A stretch of DNA of 64,000 nt, taken from NCBI GenBank assembly GCA_019635285.1, contig JAHBZS010000004.1, positions 1 to 64,000 of the forward strand. Direction: 5' to 3'. The position numbers and the translations under genes were made by a program. The stretch comes from Rubrivivax sp. (GTDB lineage Bacteria > Pseudomonadota > Gammaproteobacteria > Burkholderiales > Burkholderiaceae_C). The notes beneath the pieces are model-generated. The model was not told the origin of the DNA and made no database searches. It saw only the letters and a list, made by a program, of their open reading frames with translations. Positions 51,907-60,317 of this stretch are shown one piece after another. How positions within the stretch are numbered: the first letter of the stretch is position 1; every line of letters begins with the position of its first letter.

Positions 51907-54684
51907 ATGTGGGAGATCTACGCCTACCAGAACTCCGACAGCCTGTTCGGCATCTTCAACGCGGCCGCCGCGATCCACGCCTCCACCGACTACATGGCCG
52001 CGGTCGCGGCCGTCGCCTTCTGCGGCTTCGTCGCGGCGCTGATCGCCTATGCCTTCGCCCCCGAAAAGCTCCAGGGCTGGAAATGGCTGGCCACCGTGGT
52101 GCTGGTGTTCTCGATCCTGATCGTGCCGCGCGTCACCGTGGGCATCGTCGACAAGACCGGTGGCTCGGCGGTCAAGGTGGTCGCCAACGTGCCCTTCGGC
52201 GTGGCAGTGCTCGGCAGCATCACCAGCACCATCGGCCACACGCTGACCCAACTCTTCGAAACCGCCTTCCAGGTCATCCCGGGCGCCGGCGGGCTGCCCA
52301 GCGAGCTGAGCTACGAGAGGAACGGTCTGATGTTCGGCAACCGCCTGATCCGCGGCACCGGCAGCGTCGTGTTCCAGGACCCGGGCTTCCGCACCGACCT
52401 GATCAACTTCATCCACAACTGCACGATGTACGACCTGATCGACGGCACGGTCGATCCGGGGGTGTTCGCCGCGTCGGACGATGTCTGGGCGCTGATGGCG
52501 ACACCCAACCCGGCGCGCTTCACCACCCTCACCGGCGCCGCAGGCGCGGTCAACGTCGACACCTGCCCGAATGTCTACATCAACCTGAACGCCCGCCTGC
52601 CGGCACAGATCACGCGCATTCAGGGCAAGCTGGCCTTCCAGCTGAACCCGACGCTGCCCGGGGCGGCGGCGGCCGCGGTCATCGCCGGCCAGATCCAGCA
52701 GGCCTACGTCAAGAACAACATCGCTACCGCCGCGGCCACCGCAGCGGACCTGATTCGCCAGAACGCGGTGCTGAACGCAATCGAGGACACCGGCAGCATC
52801 ATCGGCCAGAAGGTGAACGATCCGGCAGCGATGGTGCTGGCCGTGGGGCGGGCCCAGGCCGTGGCGCAGCAGAACGCGACCTGGCTGAACTACGGCAAGG
52901 TCGCCGAGCAGGCGCTGCCGGTGTTCAGGAACGTCATCGAGGCGGTCACCTATGCGCTGTTTCCGCTGCTGATTTTGTTGCTGCTGCTGACCAGCGGCCG
53001 GGAGACGATGATCGCCTTCAAGGGCTATGCCGCGATCCTGATCTGGATCCAGCTGTGGCCGCCGCTGTACGCGGTGCTCAACTACATGGCGTCGATCTAC
53101 GCCGCCTACGATCTGGCCGCCGCGGCTGATCTGGGAACCGGCATCAGGGCCCTGTCGCTGCAAACGGCGTCGACAATCTATTCCCGTGCGATCTCGGGCG
53201 AGGCCGTTGTCGGCTACCTGGCCATCAGCATCCCCTTCATCGCCTGGGCTGCGCTCAAGCGCATGGAGAACTTCGGGACCGCCCTGGTGGGGGGTCTTTC
53301 GGGCATGCAAGGCACGCTGTCCGGAACGACGGGCTCGGCGGCCGTTGGCAACGTCGCTCTGGGCAATGTGGCGATGGACCAGTTTCAGCTGGCACCGAAC
53401 CGCACCTCGGCGTTCATGAGCAACTGGCAGAACGATCTCAACGGCAACACCCTCTCGTCCAACTCGCTGACGGGCCGCACGGCAGTAAGCCTACTGCGCA
53501 ATCAGGGCTTCGCGTCACGCGTGGTGTCAATGCGCGTCAGTGAGCAGGATGTGACGGAAGCTAGCCGTCAGGCTGACGCCGCGCGAGGCGAAATGATTTC
53601 CGCTGGCAATGAACGCTCAACCGTTCTGACCGAGGCGTTCACCAAGGGCGTGGCGAAACTGAAGTCGTCGAGAGGTTCTTTGGGCACGTCAACGAGCAGT
53701 TTCGAGCAGTTGGGCGAGACGCTGACGCGGCTGGACCAGATTTCAAAGAACGTCGCAGACACCACAGGACTCACCCAGTCGCAGGTGGCCCGTATTGCCT
53801 TCGGAGCGTCGGGCCGCCTGGGCCTCAATGCGGGCGTCGCCGGTGCTCAGGTTGACGCTAGCGGGGACAAGGCATACATGTCCGGGCTCTCCGCCGAGCA
53901 GAAGAAAGTTCTCGGCTCGATGACCAGCGATCAAATCGCCGAGTTCAAGCAGTTCGGCGATCGCGTCTCGCGCGATGTCACCTTCGTTAGCGCCATCTCG
54001 GATGATCTTCGTCAGTCTCAGGAGTTGGGAAGTCGTCTGGCGCTTTCGGCATCACGTGCCGAGCGGGCCCAGGCCTCATACGGAGAGCGCAATGCACTGG
54101 CCGAGCGAATCTCTGAGGCTCGCGAGCGCGGCGAATCCATCTCCATTGACATCGCTCAAGATCCCTACAACTTGGCGATGTTCCTGCGCTACGCCGAGCG
54201 GTACGGCGGCGACAGCGCCTCGGCCGCTGCCTTGTTTGATGCCGAGTTGGCGCGCCAGGGACTCAGGCCAACTCGGACCTTCTCTGACGGGGCTGCGCTG
54301 CCGGAATCGTTCAGCGAGCTTCGGCATCAGTTTGCCCAGACAAGTGCAGACCCTGTCCGGAACCCTGACCTGTCGGCAAGAGACACCCAGAATCGAGATG
54401 CTGTCGCGAACGCCCTTGGAAGTGCTCTACCGAGCATTCCGGCGTCCCCGAATGCTCGCGTCAGACCTGAAGTCAACGCTCGCGGAGCTGCTATTCGCGA
54501 ACAAGCGGACCAAGCAGGGCGCGGATTCGACGCGGAGGCGGAGGTGACCCGGTCCGCGGATGGGACCGTCTCAACCACGAAGTCACTTCTGCTCAAGTCG
54601 GGTCGTCAAGTTGCGGCCGATGCGAATGCCACCCTCGACGAAGCGAAAGATGCAGTCAAGGGCGTGCTCAACCGGAAGCAGTAG
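51907..54684 (+). CDS. traG: Mating-pair stabilisation and exclusion protein TraG
   Basis: This 925-residue inner-membrane protein has an N-terminal region with several membrane segments (about 25-75, 345-375 and 430-470) and YAYQNSDSLFGIFNAAAAI at the start, conserved in F and SXT TraG. The C-terminal part (from about residue 500) is a soluble periplasmic domain rich in Ser, Ala and Gln. In SXT and F this part carries exclusion specificity. From about base 53,450 codon use becomes clearly less GC-rich than the rest of the gene, suggesting the C-terminal part was exchanged. It is the last gene of the transfer operon. Confidence 0.9.
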   Translation: MWEIYAYQNSDSLFGIFNAAAAIHASTDYMAAVAAVAFCGFVAALIAYAFAPEKLQGWKWLATVVLVFSILIVPRVTVGIVDKTGGSAVKVVANVPFGVAVLGSITSTIGHTLTQLFETAFQVIPGAGGLPSELSYERNGLMFGNRLIRGTGSVVFQDPGFRTDLINFIHNCTMYDLIDGTVDPGVFAASDDVWALMATPNPARFTTLTGAAGAVNVDTCPNVYINLNARLPAQITRIQGKLAFQLNPTLPGAAAAAVIAGQIQQAYVKNNIATAAATAADLIRQNAVLNAIEDTGSIIGQKVNDPAAMVLAVGRAQAVAQQNATWLNYGKVAEQALPVFRNVIEAVTYALFPLLILLLLLTSGRETMIAFKGYAAILIWIQLWPPLYAVLNYMASIYAAYDLAAAADLGTGIRALSLQTASTIYSRAISGEAVVGYLAISIPFIAWAALKRMENFGTALVGGLSGMQGTLSGTTGSAAVGNVALGNVAMDQFQLAPNRTSAFMSNWQNDLNGNTLSSNSLTGRTAVSLLRNQGFASRVVSMRVSEQDVTEASRQADAARGEMISAGNERSTVLTEAFTKGVAKLKSSRGSLGTSTSSFEQLGETLTRLDQISKNVADTTGLTQSQVARIAFGASGRLGLNAGVAGAQVDASGDKAYMSGLSAEQKKVLGSMTSDQIAEFKQFGDRVSRDVTFVSAISDDLRQSQELGSRLALSASRAERAQASYGERNALAERISEARERGESISIDIAQDPYNLAMFLRYAERYGGDSASAAALFDAELARQGLRPTRTFSDGAALPESFSELRHQFAQTSADPVRNPDLSARDTQNRDAVANALGSALPSIPASPNARVRPEVNARGAAIREQADQAGRGFDAEAEVTRSADGTVSTTKSLLLKSGRQVAADANATLDEAKDAVKGVLNRKQ

Positions 54685-54737
54685 CGGACCGTTTTGACAC
54701 TTGGAGTGTGCTCGTCCAGCAGCGAGGCGAAGCTCGC

Positions 54738-54992
54738 CTACGCCGGTGGCCGACCCCTATCACGCCAGAAGTTGGCTGCTATGTCAGATGAAGTCGTTCC
54801 GAGGCCCGGAATCTCGCGACGCGTTATCCCTCTGCGACCGAACCCCACCGCGGCGCCACCCAGCGCCGCCCCGACGAGGGCGCCGAGTCCCGCCATCACG
54901 ATCTGAAGGCCCCGGTCTCCATGAAGCGCAGTGGCGAGGCCCACAAGCACGCCTACTCCCACGAACACCAAGAAAATCGCCCTGCGCAGCAT
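54738..54992 (-). CDS. Small two-helix membrane protein
   Basis: This 84-residue protein is convergent with traG. ATG 54992 is preferred because GGAG (55000-55003 on the minus strand) lies seven bases upstream; the frame could open at 55076, but that extension looks non-coding. It has two membrane helices (AIFLVFVGVGVLVGLATALHG and LQIVMAGLGALVGAALGGAAVG). The C-terminus IPGLGTTSSDIAANFWRDRGRPP resembles the ending of small Burkholderiales membrane proteins that usually continue further, so it may be slightly truncated. Function unknown. Confidence 0.6.
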   Translation of the reverse strand: MLRRAIFLVFVGVGVLVGLATALHGDRGLQIVMAGLGALVGAALGGAAVGFGRRGITRREIPGLGTTSSDIAANFWRDRGRPPA

Positions 54993-55231
54993 TTCAAGAC
55001 TCCGATGCGACAAAGGTAGCCCCGTTGGTTCGCATTTGCAAGGGCCCTCGGCAGACCAGTTCACTTCGCTGTTCAACGATTGCCCCGACCTTCGACTGAA
55101 AACGGCGGCTTCCCGACCGCGACGCGGTAGGTGGCAGCATGCCCACTGCGCCGAGGGGTATTCCCAGGTCGGTCGGCCACCACATCGCCACCTGTTCCCA
55201 AATCGTTCCCAGCTGCGCAGAGAAAGACAAA

Positions 55232-55261
55232 AGGGTTAGCACGTCCTAACGTGCTAACCCT
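55232..55261 (-). terminator. Perfect 13-bp hairpin terminator behind the tRNA fragment
   Basis: The arms 55232-55244 and 55249-55261 are perfect complements with a 4-base loop. On the minus strand the hairpin is followed by TTTTGTCTTT, a good rho-independent tail. It lies 9 bases beyond the tRNA 3' end (55271) and is probably the native tRNA terminator. Confidence 0.8.
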
Positions 55262-55270
55262 CGTCGTTGT

Positions 55271-55315
55271 TGGCGCGGCTGGCAGGAATCGAACCCACGA
55301 CCCCTTGGTTCGTAG
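55271..55315 (-). tRNA. Partial tRNA-Arg(ACG): anticodon loop to CCA end only (attachment-site-like remnant)
   Basis: On the minus strand this reads CTACGAA (anticodon loop with ACG), a CCAAG half-stem, a GGGTC variable loop, T-arm GTGGG-TTCGATT-CCTGC, a CAGCCGC acceptor half, G and CCA. The 5' half is missing: the bases before the loop (AAAAG) cannot pair with CCAAG, and no D-arm follows. Conservation from the anticodon loop to the 3' end is the usual extent of an integrase attachment core in a tRNA gene. It is a gene fragment and not a working tRNA. Confidence 0.8.
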
Positions 55316-55417
55316 CTTTTTCAGCAGTCGCAAGTAGTTGATTTATTGATGTTCTGACGGAAGCCGCCTGTCCCTTCGCTCCTCTGTCATGAACAGTTCT
55401 GCACACGGCAAGTCCCT

Positions 55418-55612
55418 TCAGGGTCCCTTCGGCTCATCAACTGTCGCCATCACTCGAAAAGCATCGCCACAAGTTGTTATCGGCAGATGCAGCCGACTGG
55501 CGTGGACCTGCAAGGGTACGAAGTCGAAGCGACGGTAGAACACTATAGGGGCTTCGTCTTTCGCGTTGACTACGACGGCTGTCGCCCAGATCTCGGCAAC
55601 CCGAACTTGCGC
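55418..55612 (-). pseudogene. C-terminal fragment of a GNAT acetyltransferase (TacT-like toxin family)
   Basis: An open stretch ending at TGA 55418-55420 reads AQVRVAEIWATAVVVNAKDE, then APIVFYRRFDFVPLQ, then a degraded SRLHLPIT. This is the standard end of a GNAT fold (AVxVDAKDE...FYxRFGFxPL...LxLP) found in toxin-type acetyltransferases. The acetyl-CoA-binding part is absent, and the conserved final strand continues into non-family sequence. It is a remnant. Confidence 0.7.
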
Positions 55613-55629
55613 CGCCGCGCGGCACTCGG

Positions 55630-55775
55630 CCCCTGTTCGATCCTACCGGCGCCCCGGCGAGCTCGACCCACGACGATCTTCACCTCGTGCCCGAGCTTCG
55701 CGACCTGTTCCAGCAACTTGGCCTCGCCGACGGCCCGCAAAACTGGCCGCACAAGATGCGCGACGCTTCGCCTGA
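55630..55775 (-). pseudogene. C-terminal fragment of an XRE-type (HigA-like) antitoxin
   Basis: On the minus strand, after a readable RILCGQF in one frame, the sequence continues one frame over as RAVGEAKLLEQVAKLGHEVKIVVGRAR and then RGAGRIE. That matches the end of helix-turn-helix antitoxins with the pattern (G/N)xSEAKLLxLVxRLGxDVxIVV. A frameshift separates the two parts, and the helix-turn-helix is lost. It adjoins the GNAT fragment and belongs to the same eroded region. Confidence 0.65.
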
Positions 55776-55850
55776 TCCACGTCAGCGGCGATGCGCGCGG
55801 CGTACAGAGGTGCCGGGGACATCGCGCTGCAGCGAGGACAAACCCCGGTC

Positions 55851-55888
55851 TTGCTGCTTTTTGTACACTAGCATACGATCTATGTGTA
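55851..55888 (+). promoter_or_regulatory. Promoter and possible GntR-type operator upstream of the BKACE gene
   Basis: TTGCTG (55851-55856) and TACGAT (55874-55879) are 17 bases apart. An inverted repeat TACAC (55864-55868) / GTGTA (55884-55888) overlaps the -10 box. The BKACE start is 146 bases downstream. No GntR gene is in the window. Confidence 0.45.
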
Positions 55889-56024
55889 AGGTTTCAAACA
55901 GGCTGCATCCCGAGACTTCCCACAGGTCATGGAACACGCCGCACGCGTCTTGGATACGGTGCCTGTGCTCGTCTGCGCCAAACGGTCGGCGCGCGTCATT
56001 TCCTCGAGACTTCAAGGAGTTCCT

Positions 56025-56957
56025 ATGCCCCCGCAGTCAAAAGTCATCATCACCTGCGCCGTCACCGGATCGATCCACACGCCGTCGATGTCGCCGCATC
56101 TGCCGGTGACGCCGCAGGAGATCGCCGACGCCGCCATCGGCGCCTGCGAGGCCGGCGCGGCCATCATCCACCTGCATGCCCGCGACCCGGTTACCGGAAA
56201 GCCCGACCAGCGGCCCGAGGCCTTCGCCGCCTTCCTGCCGGCGATCAAGAAGGGCTGCGACGCCGTAGTCAACCTCACCACCGGCGGATCGCCGTACATG
56301 TCGGTGCAGGAGCGCATCCAGCCGAGCATCACCTTCAAGCCCGAGGTGGCGTCGATGAACATGGGCACGATGGGCTTCGGCCTGTTCGGCATGCTCGATC
56401 GCTTCAAGGAGTTCAAGCACGCCTGGGAGCGCGAATACCTGGAAGGCAGCAAGAACCTGGTGTTCCGCAACACCTACGGCGACATCGAGACGGCGCTGAA
56501 GGAAATGTCGAGCAACGACACGCGCTACGAGTTCGAGTGCTACGACACCGCCCACCTGTACAACCTCAAGCACTTCGTCGACCGCGGCCTGGTCAAGCCG
56601 CCTTACTTCGTGCAGACGGTGTTCGGCCTGCTCGGCGGCATCGGCTCGCACCCCGACGACGTGATGCACATGAAGCGCACCGCCGACCGGCTCTTCGGCA
56701 GCGACTACCGCTGGTCGGTGCTGGGCGCGGGCGCGGCGCAGATGAAGGTGGCGGCCATGGCGGCGGCCATGGGCGGCAACGTGCGCGTGGGCCTGGAAGA
56801 CAGCCTGTGGATCGGCAAGGGCCGGCTGGCCGAGTCCAACTCGCAGCAGGTGCGCAAGGTGCGCGAGATCCTCGAAGGCCTGGGCCTGGAGATCGCCACG
56901 CCGGCCGAGGCGCGCGCCATCCTGCAGCTGAAGGGCAAGGACCGCGTGGCCTTCTAG
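56025..56957 (+). CDS. BKACE family enzyme (beta-keto acid cleavage, DUF849)
   Basis: This 310-residue zinc enzyme starts at ATG 56025 with AAGGAG at 56014-56019. BKACE proteins cleave a beta-keto acid with acetyl-CoA to acetoacetate and a CoA ester. Expected elements are visible: VIITCAVTGSIHTPSMSPHLPVTP at the N-terminus, the zinc ligands in IIHLHARDP (about 46-54), NLTTGGSPYM, ECYDTAHLYNL, and GNVRVGLEDSLW near the C-terminus. Known members act on 3-keto-5-aminohexanoate, dehydrocarnitine and others; the substrate here is not visible. It is the first gene of the catabolic cluster. Confidence 0.88.
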   Translation: MPPQSKVIITCAVTGSIHTPSMSPHLPVTPQEIADAAIGACEAGAAIIHLHARDPVTGKPDQRPEAFAAFLPAIKKGCDAVVNLTTGGSPYMSVQERIQPSITFKPEVASMNMGTMGFGLFGMLDRFKEFKHAWEREYLEGSKNLVFRNTYGDIETALKEMSSNDTRYEFECYDTAHLYNLKHFVDRGLVKPPYFVQTVFGLLGGIGSHPDDVMHMKRTADRLFGSDYRWSVLGAGAAQMKVAAMAAAMGGNVRVGLEDSLWIGKGRLAESNSQQVRKVREILEGLGLEIATPAEARAILQLKGKDRVAF

Positions 56958-57054
56958 GCCTGCCGCCAGCCGCATCGGCTGACGGCAGTTCACAGATAGT
57001 GTGCCGCGCGGCGGCTCCATGCCGAGGTGCCGACGGCGGATGATCCGCAACGCC

Positions 57055-58659
57055 ATGCAAGAGCACTACGACACCATCGTCGTCGGCGCCGGAGCGGCCG
57101 GCTGCGTCGTCGCCAACCGCCTGAGCGCAGACCCCCAGCGGCGCGTCGCGCTGATCGAGGCCGGCGCCTCGGACCGACGCTTTCCGCTCAGCCTGAAAAC
57201 CACGCTGCCGATCGGCAACATCTTCCTGCTGCCGCACGAACGCTACAACTGGCAGTTCGAGTTCAGCGGCGGCGCCGGCGTCGGGCACCGCAAGATCCCC
57301 TGCCCGCGCGGCCGCCTGTTCGGCGGCAGCACCTCGGTCAACGGCACGGTCTACATCCGCGGCCACCGCCTCGACTACGACGAGTGGGCCGCGCTCGGCA
57401 ACGACGGCTGGGGCTGGGACCGGGTGCTGCCCTTCTTCAAGCAGCACGAGGACTACGACCGCGGCGCCAACCCGTGGCACCAGCGCGGCGGCGAACTCAG
57501 CGTGCAGCGGCCGGCGCAGAGCAACCCGCTGGCGCACGCCTTCGTCGCTGCCGCGGCCGAGGCTGGCTTCGCGCGCAACGACGACTTCAACGGCGCGGCG
57601 CAGGACGGCTTCGGCATCTTCGACCTGAACCAGCGCGACGGCGTGCGCTGGAGCTCGAGCCGCGCCTTCCTGCACCCGGTGCTGCACCGGCCCAACCTGA
57701 AGGTCTACGACGAAGCGCTGGTCGAGCGCATCCGGCTGCAGGGTACGCGCGCGGTCGGTGTCACGCTGCGCCGCCACGGCCAGACCCTCGAACTGTCCGC
57801 CGGCACCGAGATCGTGCTGTGCGGCGGCACGGTGAACTCGCCGCAGCTGCTGATGCTGTCGGGCATCGGCCCCGCCTCGCTCGGCGGCCAGGGCATCCGC
57901 GTGCAGCACGAGCTGCCCGGCGTCGGCCACAACCTGCAGGACCATCCGACGGTCTCTCTGGCCGTCACCAACCCCAGCGCCGAGAGCTATGCGCTCAACT
58001 GGCGCAGCGCGCCGCGCGTGGCGATGGCGCCGCTGCGCTATGCCTTCGGCCACCGCGGCATGCTCGCGTCCAATGCCGCCGAGGCTGGCGGCTTCATCCG
58101 CACGCAGCCTGGCCTGGACCGGCCCGACGTGCAGTACACCTTCATGGTTGGCATGAAGGACAACCCGCGCACGCTGCCGCGCAAGCACGGCTACTTCCTG
58201 CACATGGCGGTGCTGCGGCCGCGCACGCGCGGCCGCATCGAGCTGGCCTCGCGCGACCCAGCCGCCAAGCCGCTGCTGCATCCGGACTTCCTGGAAGACC
58301 GGCGCGATGTCGAGACGCTGATGTGCGCGCTGCGCGAAGCGCGGCGCATCGTCTCGATGCCGGCGCTGGCCGGCCTGTCCGGCGACGAGCTGCTGCCCGG
58401 CCCGGCCATCGCCGACGACGCGGCGCTGGAGCGCTTCATCCGCGAGCGCGTCGCCACCACCTACCACCCGGTGGGTACCTGCAAGATGGGCCCGGCCTCG
58501 GACCCGATGGCCGTCGTCGACCCGCAGCTGCGCGTGCACGGCCTGCAGGGCCTGCGCGTGGCCGACGCGTCGATCATGCCCAACCTGATCGGCGGCAACA
58601 CCAGCGCGCCGTCGATGATGATCGGCGAACGCGCGGCGCACTTCATCCTTCACGCCTGA
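57055..58659 (+). CDS. GMC-family FAD-dependent alcohol dehydrogenase (choline dehydrogenase-like)
   Basis: This 534-residue flavoprotein starts at ATG 57055. The FAD-binding motif is IVVGAGAAGCVVANRLS (about 7-23), followed by the GMC signature LFGGSTSVNGTVYIRG (about 88-103). The C-terminal catalytic region has TTYHPVGTCKMG with the active-site His, and IGGNTSAPSMMIGE. Family members oxidise alcohols such as choline or polyethylene glycol to aldehydes. The aldehyde dehydrogenase gene downstream fits the second step. It starts about 97 bases after the BKACE gene. Confidence 0.88.
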   Translation: MQEHYDTIVVGAGAAGCVVANRLSADPQRRVALIEAGASDRRFPLSLKTTLPIGNIFLLPHERYNWQFEFSGGAGVGHRKIPCPRGRLFGGSTSVNGTVYIRGHRLDYDEWAALGNDGWGWDRVLPFFKQHEDYDRGANPWHQRGGELSVQRPAQSNPLAHAFVAAAAEAGFARNDDFNGAAQDGFGIFDLNQRDGVRWSSSRAFLHPVLHRPNLKVYDEALVERIRLQGTRAVGVTLRRHGQTLELSAGTEIVLCGGTVNSPQLLMLSGIGPASLGGQGIRVQHELPGVGHNLQDHPTVSLAVTNPSAESYALNWRSAPRVAMAPLRYAFGHRGMLASNAAEAGGFIRTQPGLDRPDVQYTFMVGMKDNPRTLPRKHGYFLHMAVLRPRTRGRIELASRDPAAKPLLHPDFLEDRRDVETLMCALREARRIVSMPALAGLSGDELLPGPAIADDAALERFIRERVATTYHPVGTCKMGPASDPMAVVDPQLRVHGLQGLRVADASIMPNLIGGNTSAPSMMIGERAAHFILHA

Positions 58660-58673
58660 GGAGACTGCAATGA

Positions 58674-58716
58674 AGCCCCCACGCTCACTTCGTTCGCTGC
58701 CCCCCGAGGGGGCGCG
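58674..58716 (+). repeat. Short G/C-rich intergenic repeat element
   Basis: The segment contains CCCCCACGCTCACTTCGTTC followed by a GCTGCCCCCCGAGGGGGC hairpin. Similar intergenic sequences are dispersed in many Burkholderiales genomes. Only one copy is in this window, so the repeat nature rests on recall rather than on comparison here. Confidence 0.5.
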
Positions 58717-58748
58717 TCAGTACCTTCGGACGGCCGGGCTGTACTGAC

Positions 58749-60215
58749 ATGACGCCCGCCTTCCTGGACGGCAAGCCCAAGGGCCTGTTCATCGACGGCC
58801 GCGCGCGGCCAGCGCTATCGGGCAAGACCTTCGACTCGATCAGCCCGCGCAACGGCGAACGGCTCGCCCAGGTGGCGCAGGCCGGCAAGGAAGACATCGA
58901 CCTGGCGGTGGCCGCCGCGCGCCGCGCCTTCGAAGGCGACTGGAGCCGCCTCAAGCCCTTCGACCGCCAGCAGCTGATGCTGAAGCTGGCCGACCTGGTG
59001 GACAAGCACTACGACGAGCTGGCGCTGTTGGACACGCTGGACATGGGCGGCCCGATCTCGCGCACCACGCTCGGCCGGCGGCGCGCGGTGGCGCTGCTGC
59101 GCTACTACGCCGGCCTGGCGACGACGATCCAGGGCGACACGATTCCCAACTCGGCGCCCGGCGATCACTTCTGCTACACCCTGAAGGAGCCGGTCGGCGT
59201 GGTCGCCGCCATCAACCCATGGAACGGGCCGATCGGCCTGGCCATCTGGAAGCTGTGCCCGGTGCTGGCCACCGGCTGCACGGTGGTGCTCAAGCCCGCG
59301 GAGCAGGCGCCGCTGTCGCCGCTGCGCCTGGCCGAGCTGTGCATGGAAGCGGGCCTGCCGCCCGGCGTCGTCAACGTCGTGGCCGGCTTCGGCGATGCGG
59401 GCGCGGCGCTGGCCGAGCACCCCGGCGTCGACAAGATCGCCTTCACCGGCAGCACCGAGGTCGGCCAGAAGATCGTGCGCGCCGCGGCCGGCAACCTGAA
59501 GCGCATGTCGATGGAACTCGGCGGCAAGAGCCCGGACATCGTCTTCGCCGACGCCGACCTGGAGGCCGCGGTGCCCGGCGCGGCGATGGCGGTGTTCCAG
59601 AACTCGGGCCAGATCTGCAGCGCCGGCACGCGCCTGTTCGTGCAGCGGCCGGTGTACGAGGAGTTCGTGCAGCGCGTCGCCGCCTATGCGAAGACGCTGC
59701 AGGTCGGCGACCCGCTGGACCCGGCCACGCAACTGGGGCCGGTGGTCAGCGCCGAGCAACTGGACCGCGTCACCGGCTATCTGGCGCTGGGTGTCGAGCA
59801 GGGTGCGCGCGCCGTCGCCGGCGGCGAGCGGCTGACCGCGGGCCCGCTGGCCGGCGGCTACTACGTCGCGCCCACGGTATTCGCCGACGTGCAGGACGAC
59901 ATGCGCATCGCGCGCGAGGAGATCTTCGGCCCGGTGATCAGCGCGCTGCCCTTCGACACGCTGGACGAGGTGATCGCGCGCGCCAACGATTCCAGCTACG
60001 GCCTGGGCAGCGGCGTGTGGAGCCGCGACGTGAGCACTGTGCACAAGGTGGCCAGGGGCCTGCGCACCGGCACGGTGTGGGCCAACTGCTACCAGGTGAT
60101 GGACCCGGCCATTCCCTTCGGCGGCTACAAGATGAGCGGCTTCGGCCGCGAGAGCGGCATCGAGCACGTGCACGAGTACGTGCAGACCAAGGCGGTGGTG
60201 CTGAAGCTGGACTGA
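58749..60215 (+). CDS. NAD(P)-dependent aldehyde dehydrogenase
   Basis: This 488-residue enzyme oxidises an aldehyde to the acid. It has the usual motifs: NPWNGPIGLAIWKL, the cofactor loop FTGSTEVGQKI (about 231-241), the catalytic Glu in MELGGKSP (about 257), and the catalytic Cys in NSGQICSAGTR (about 290). The C-terminal PFGGYKMSGFGRESG is also present. It is 89 bases after the GMC gene and is the likely second step after it. Substrate range is not visible. Confidence 0.93.
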   Translation: MTPAFLDGKPKGLFIDGRARPALSGKTFDSISPRNGERLAQVAQAGKEDIDLAVAAARRAFEGDWSRLKPFDRQQLMLKLADLVDKHYDELALLDTLDMGGPISRTTLGRRRAVALLRYYAGLATTIQGDTIPNSAPGDHFCYTLKEPVGVVAAINPWNGPIGLAIWKLCPVLATGCTVVLKPAEQAPLSPLRLAELCMEAGLPPGVVNVVAGFGDAGAALAEHPGVDKIAFTGSTEVGQKIVRAAAGNLKRMSMELGGKSPDIVFADADLEAAVPGAAMAVFQNSGQICSAGTRLFVQRPVYEEFVQRVAAYAKTLQVGDPLDPATQLGPVVSAEQLDRVTGYLALGVEQGARAVAGGERLTAGPLAGGYYVAPTVFADVQDDMRIAREEIFGPVISALPFDTLDEVIARANDSSYGLGSGVWSRDVSTVHKVARGLRTGTVWANCYQVMDPAIPFGGYKMSGFGRESGIEHVHEYVQTKAVVLKLD

Positions 60216-60317
60216 TTCTCCGGCACCGCACGCTCCAGCGTGTCCGCTTCGCAGATCACTGCGCACCATTGCCAGTGAACGCAGCATTGCCGCTGCACCG
60301 TGACGCAGAATGGGGGC

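Noticed and set aside
55487..57043. Plus-strand frame running from the remnant region into the BKACE gene
   Set aside because: It is out of frame with BKACE, which is clear, and its start region is antisense to the GNAT and XRE remnants.
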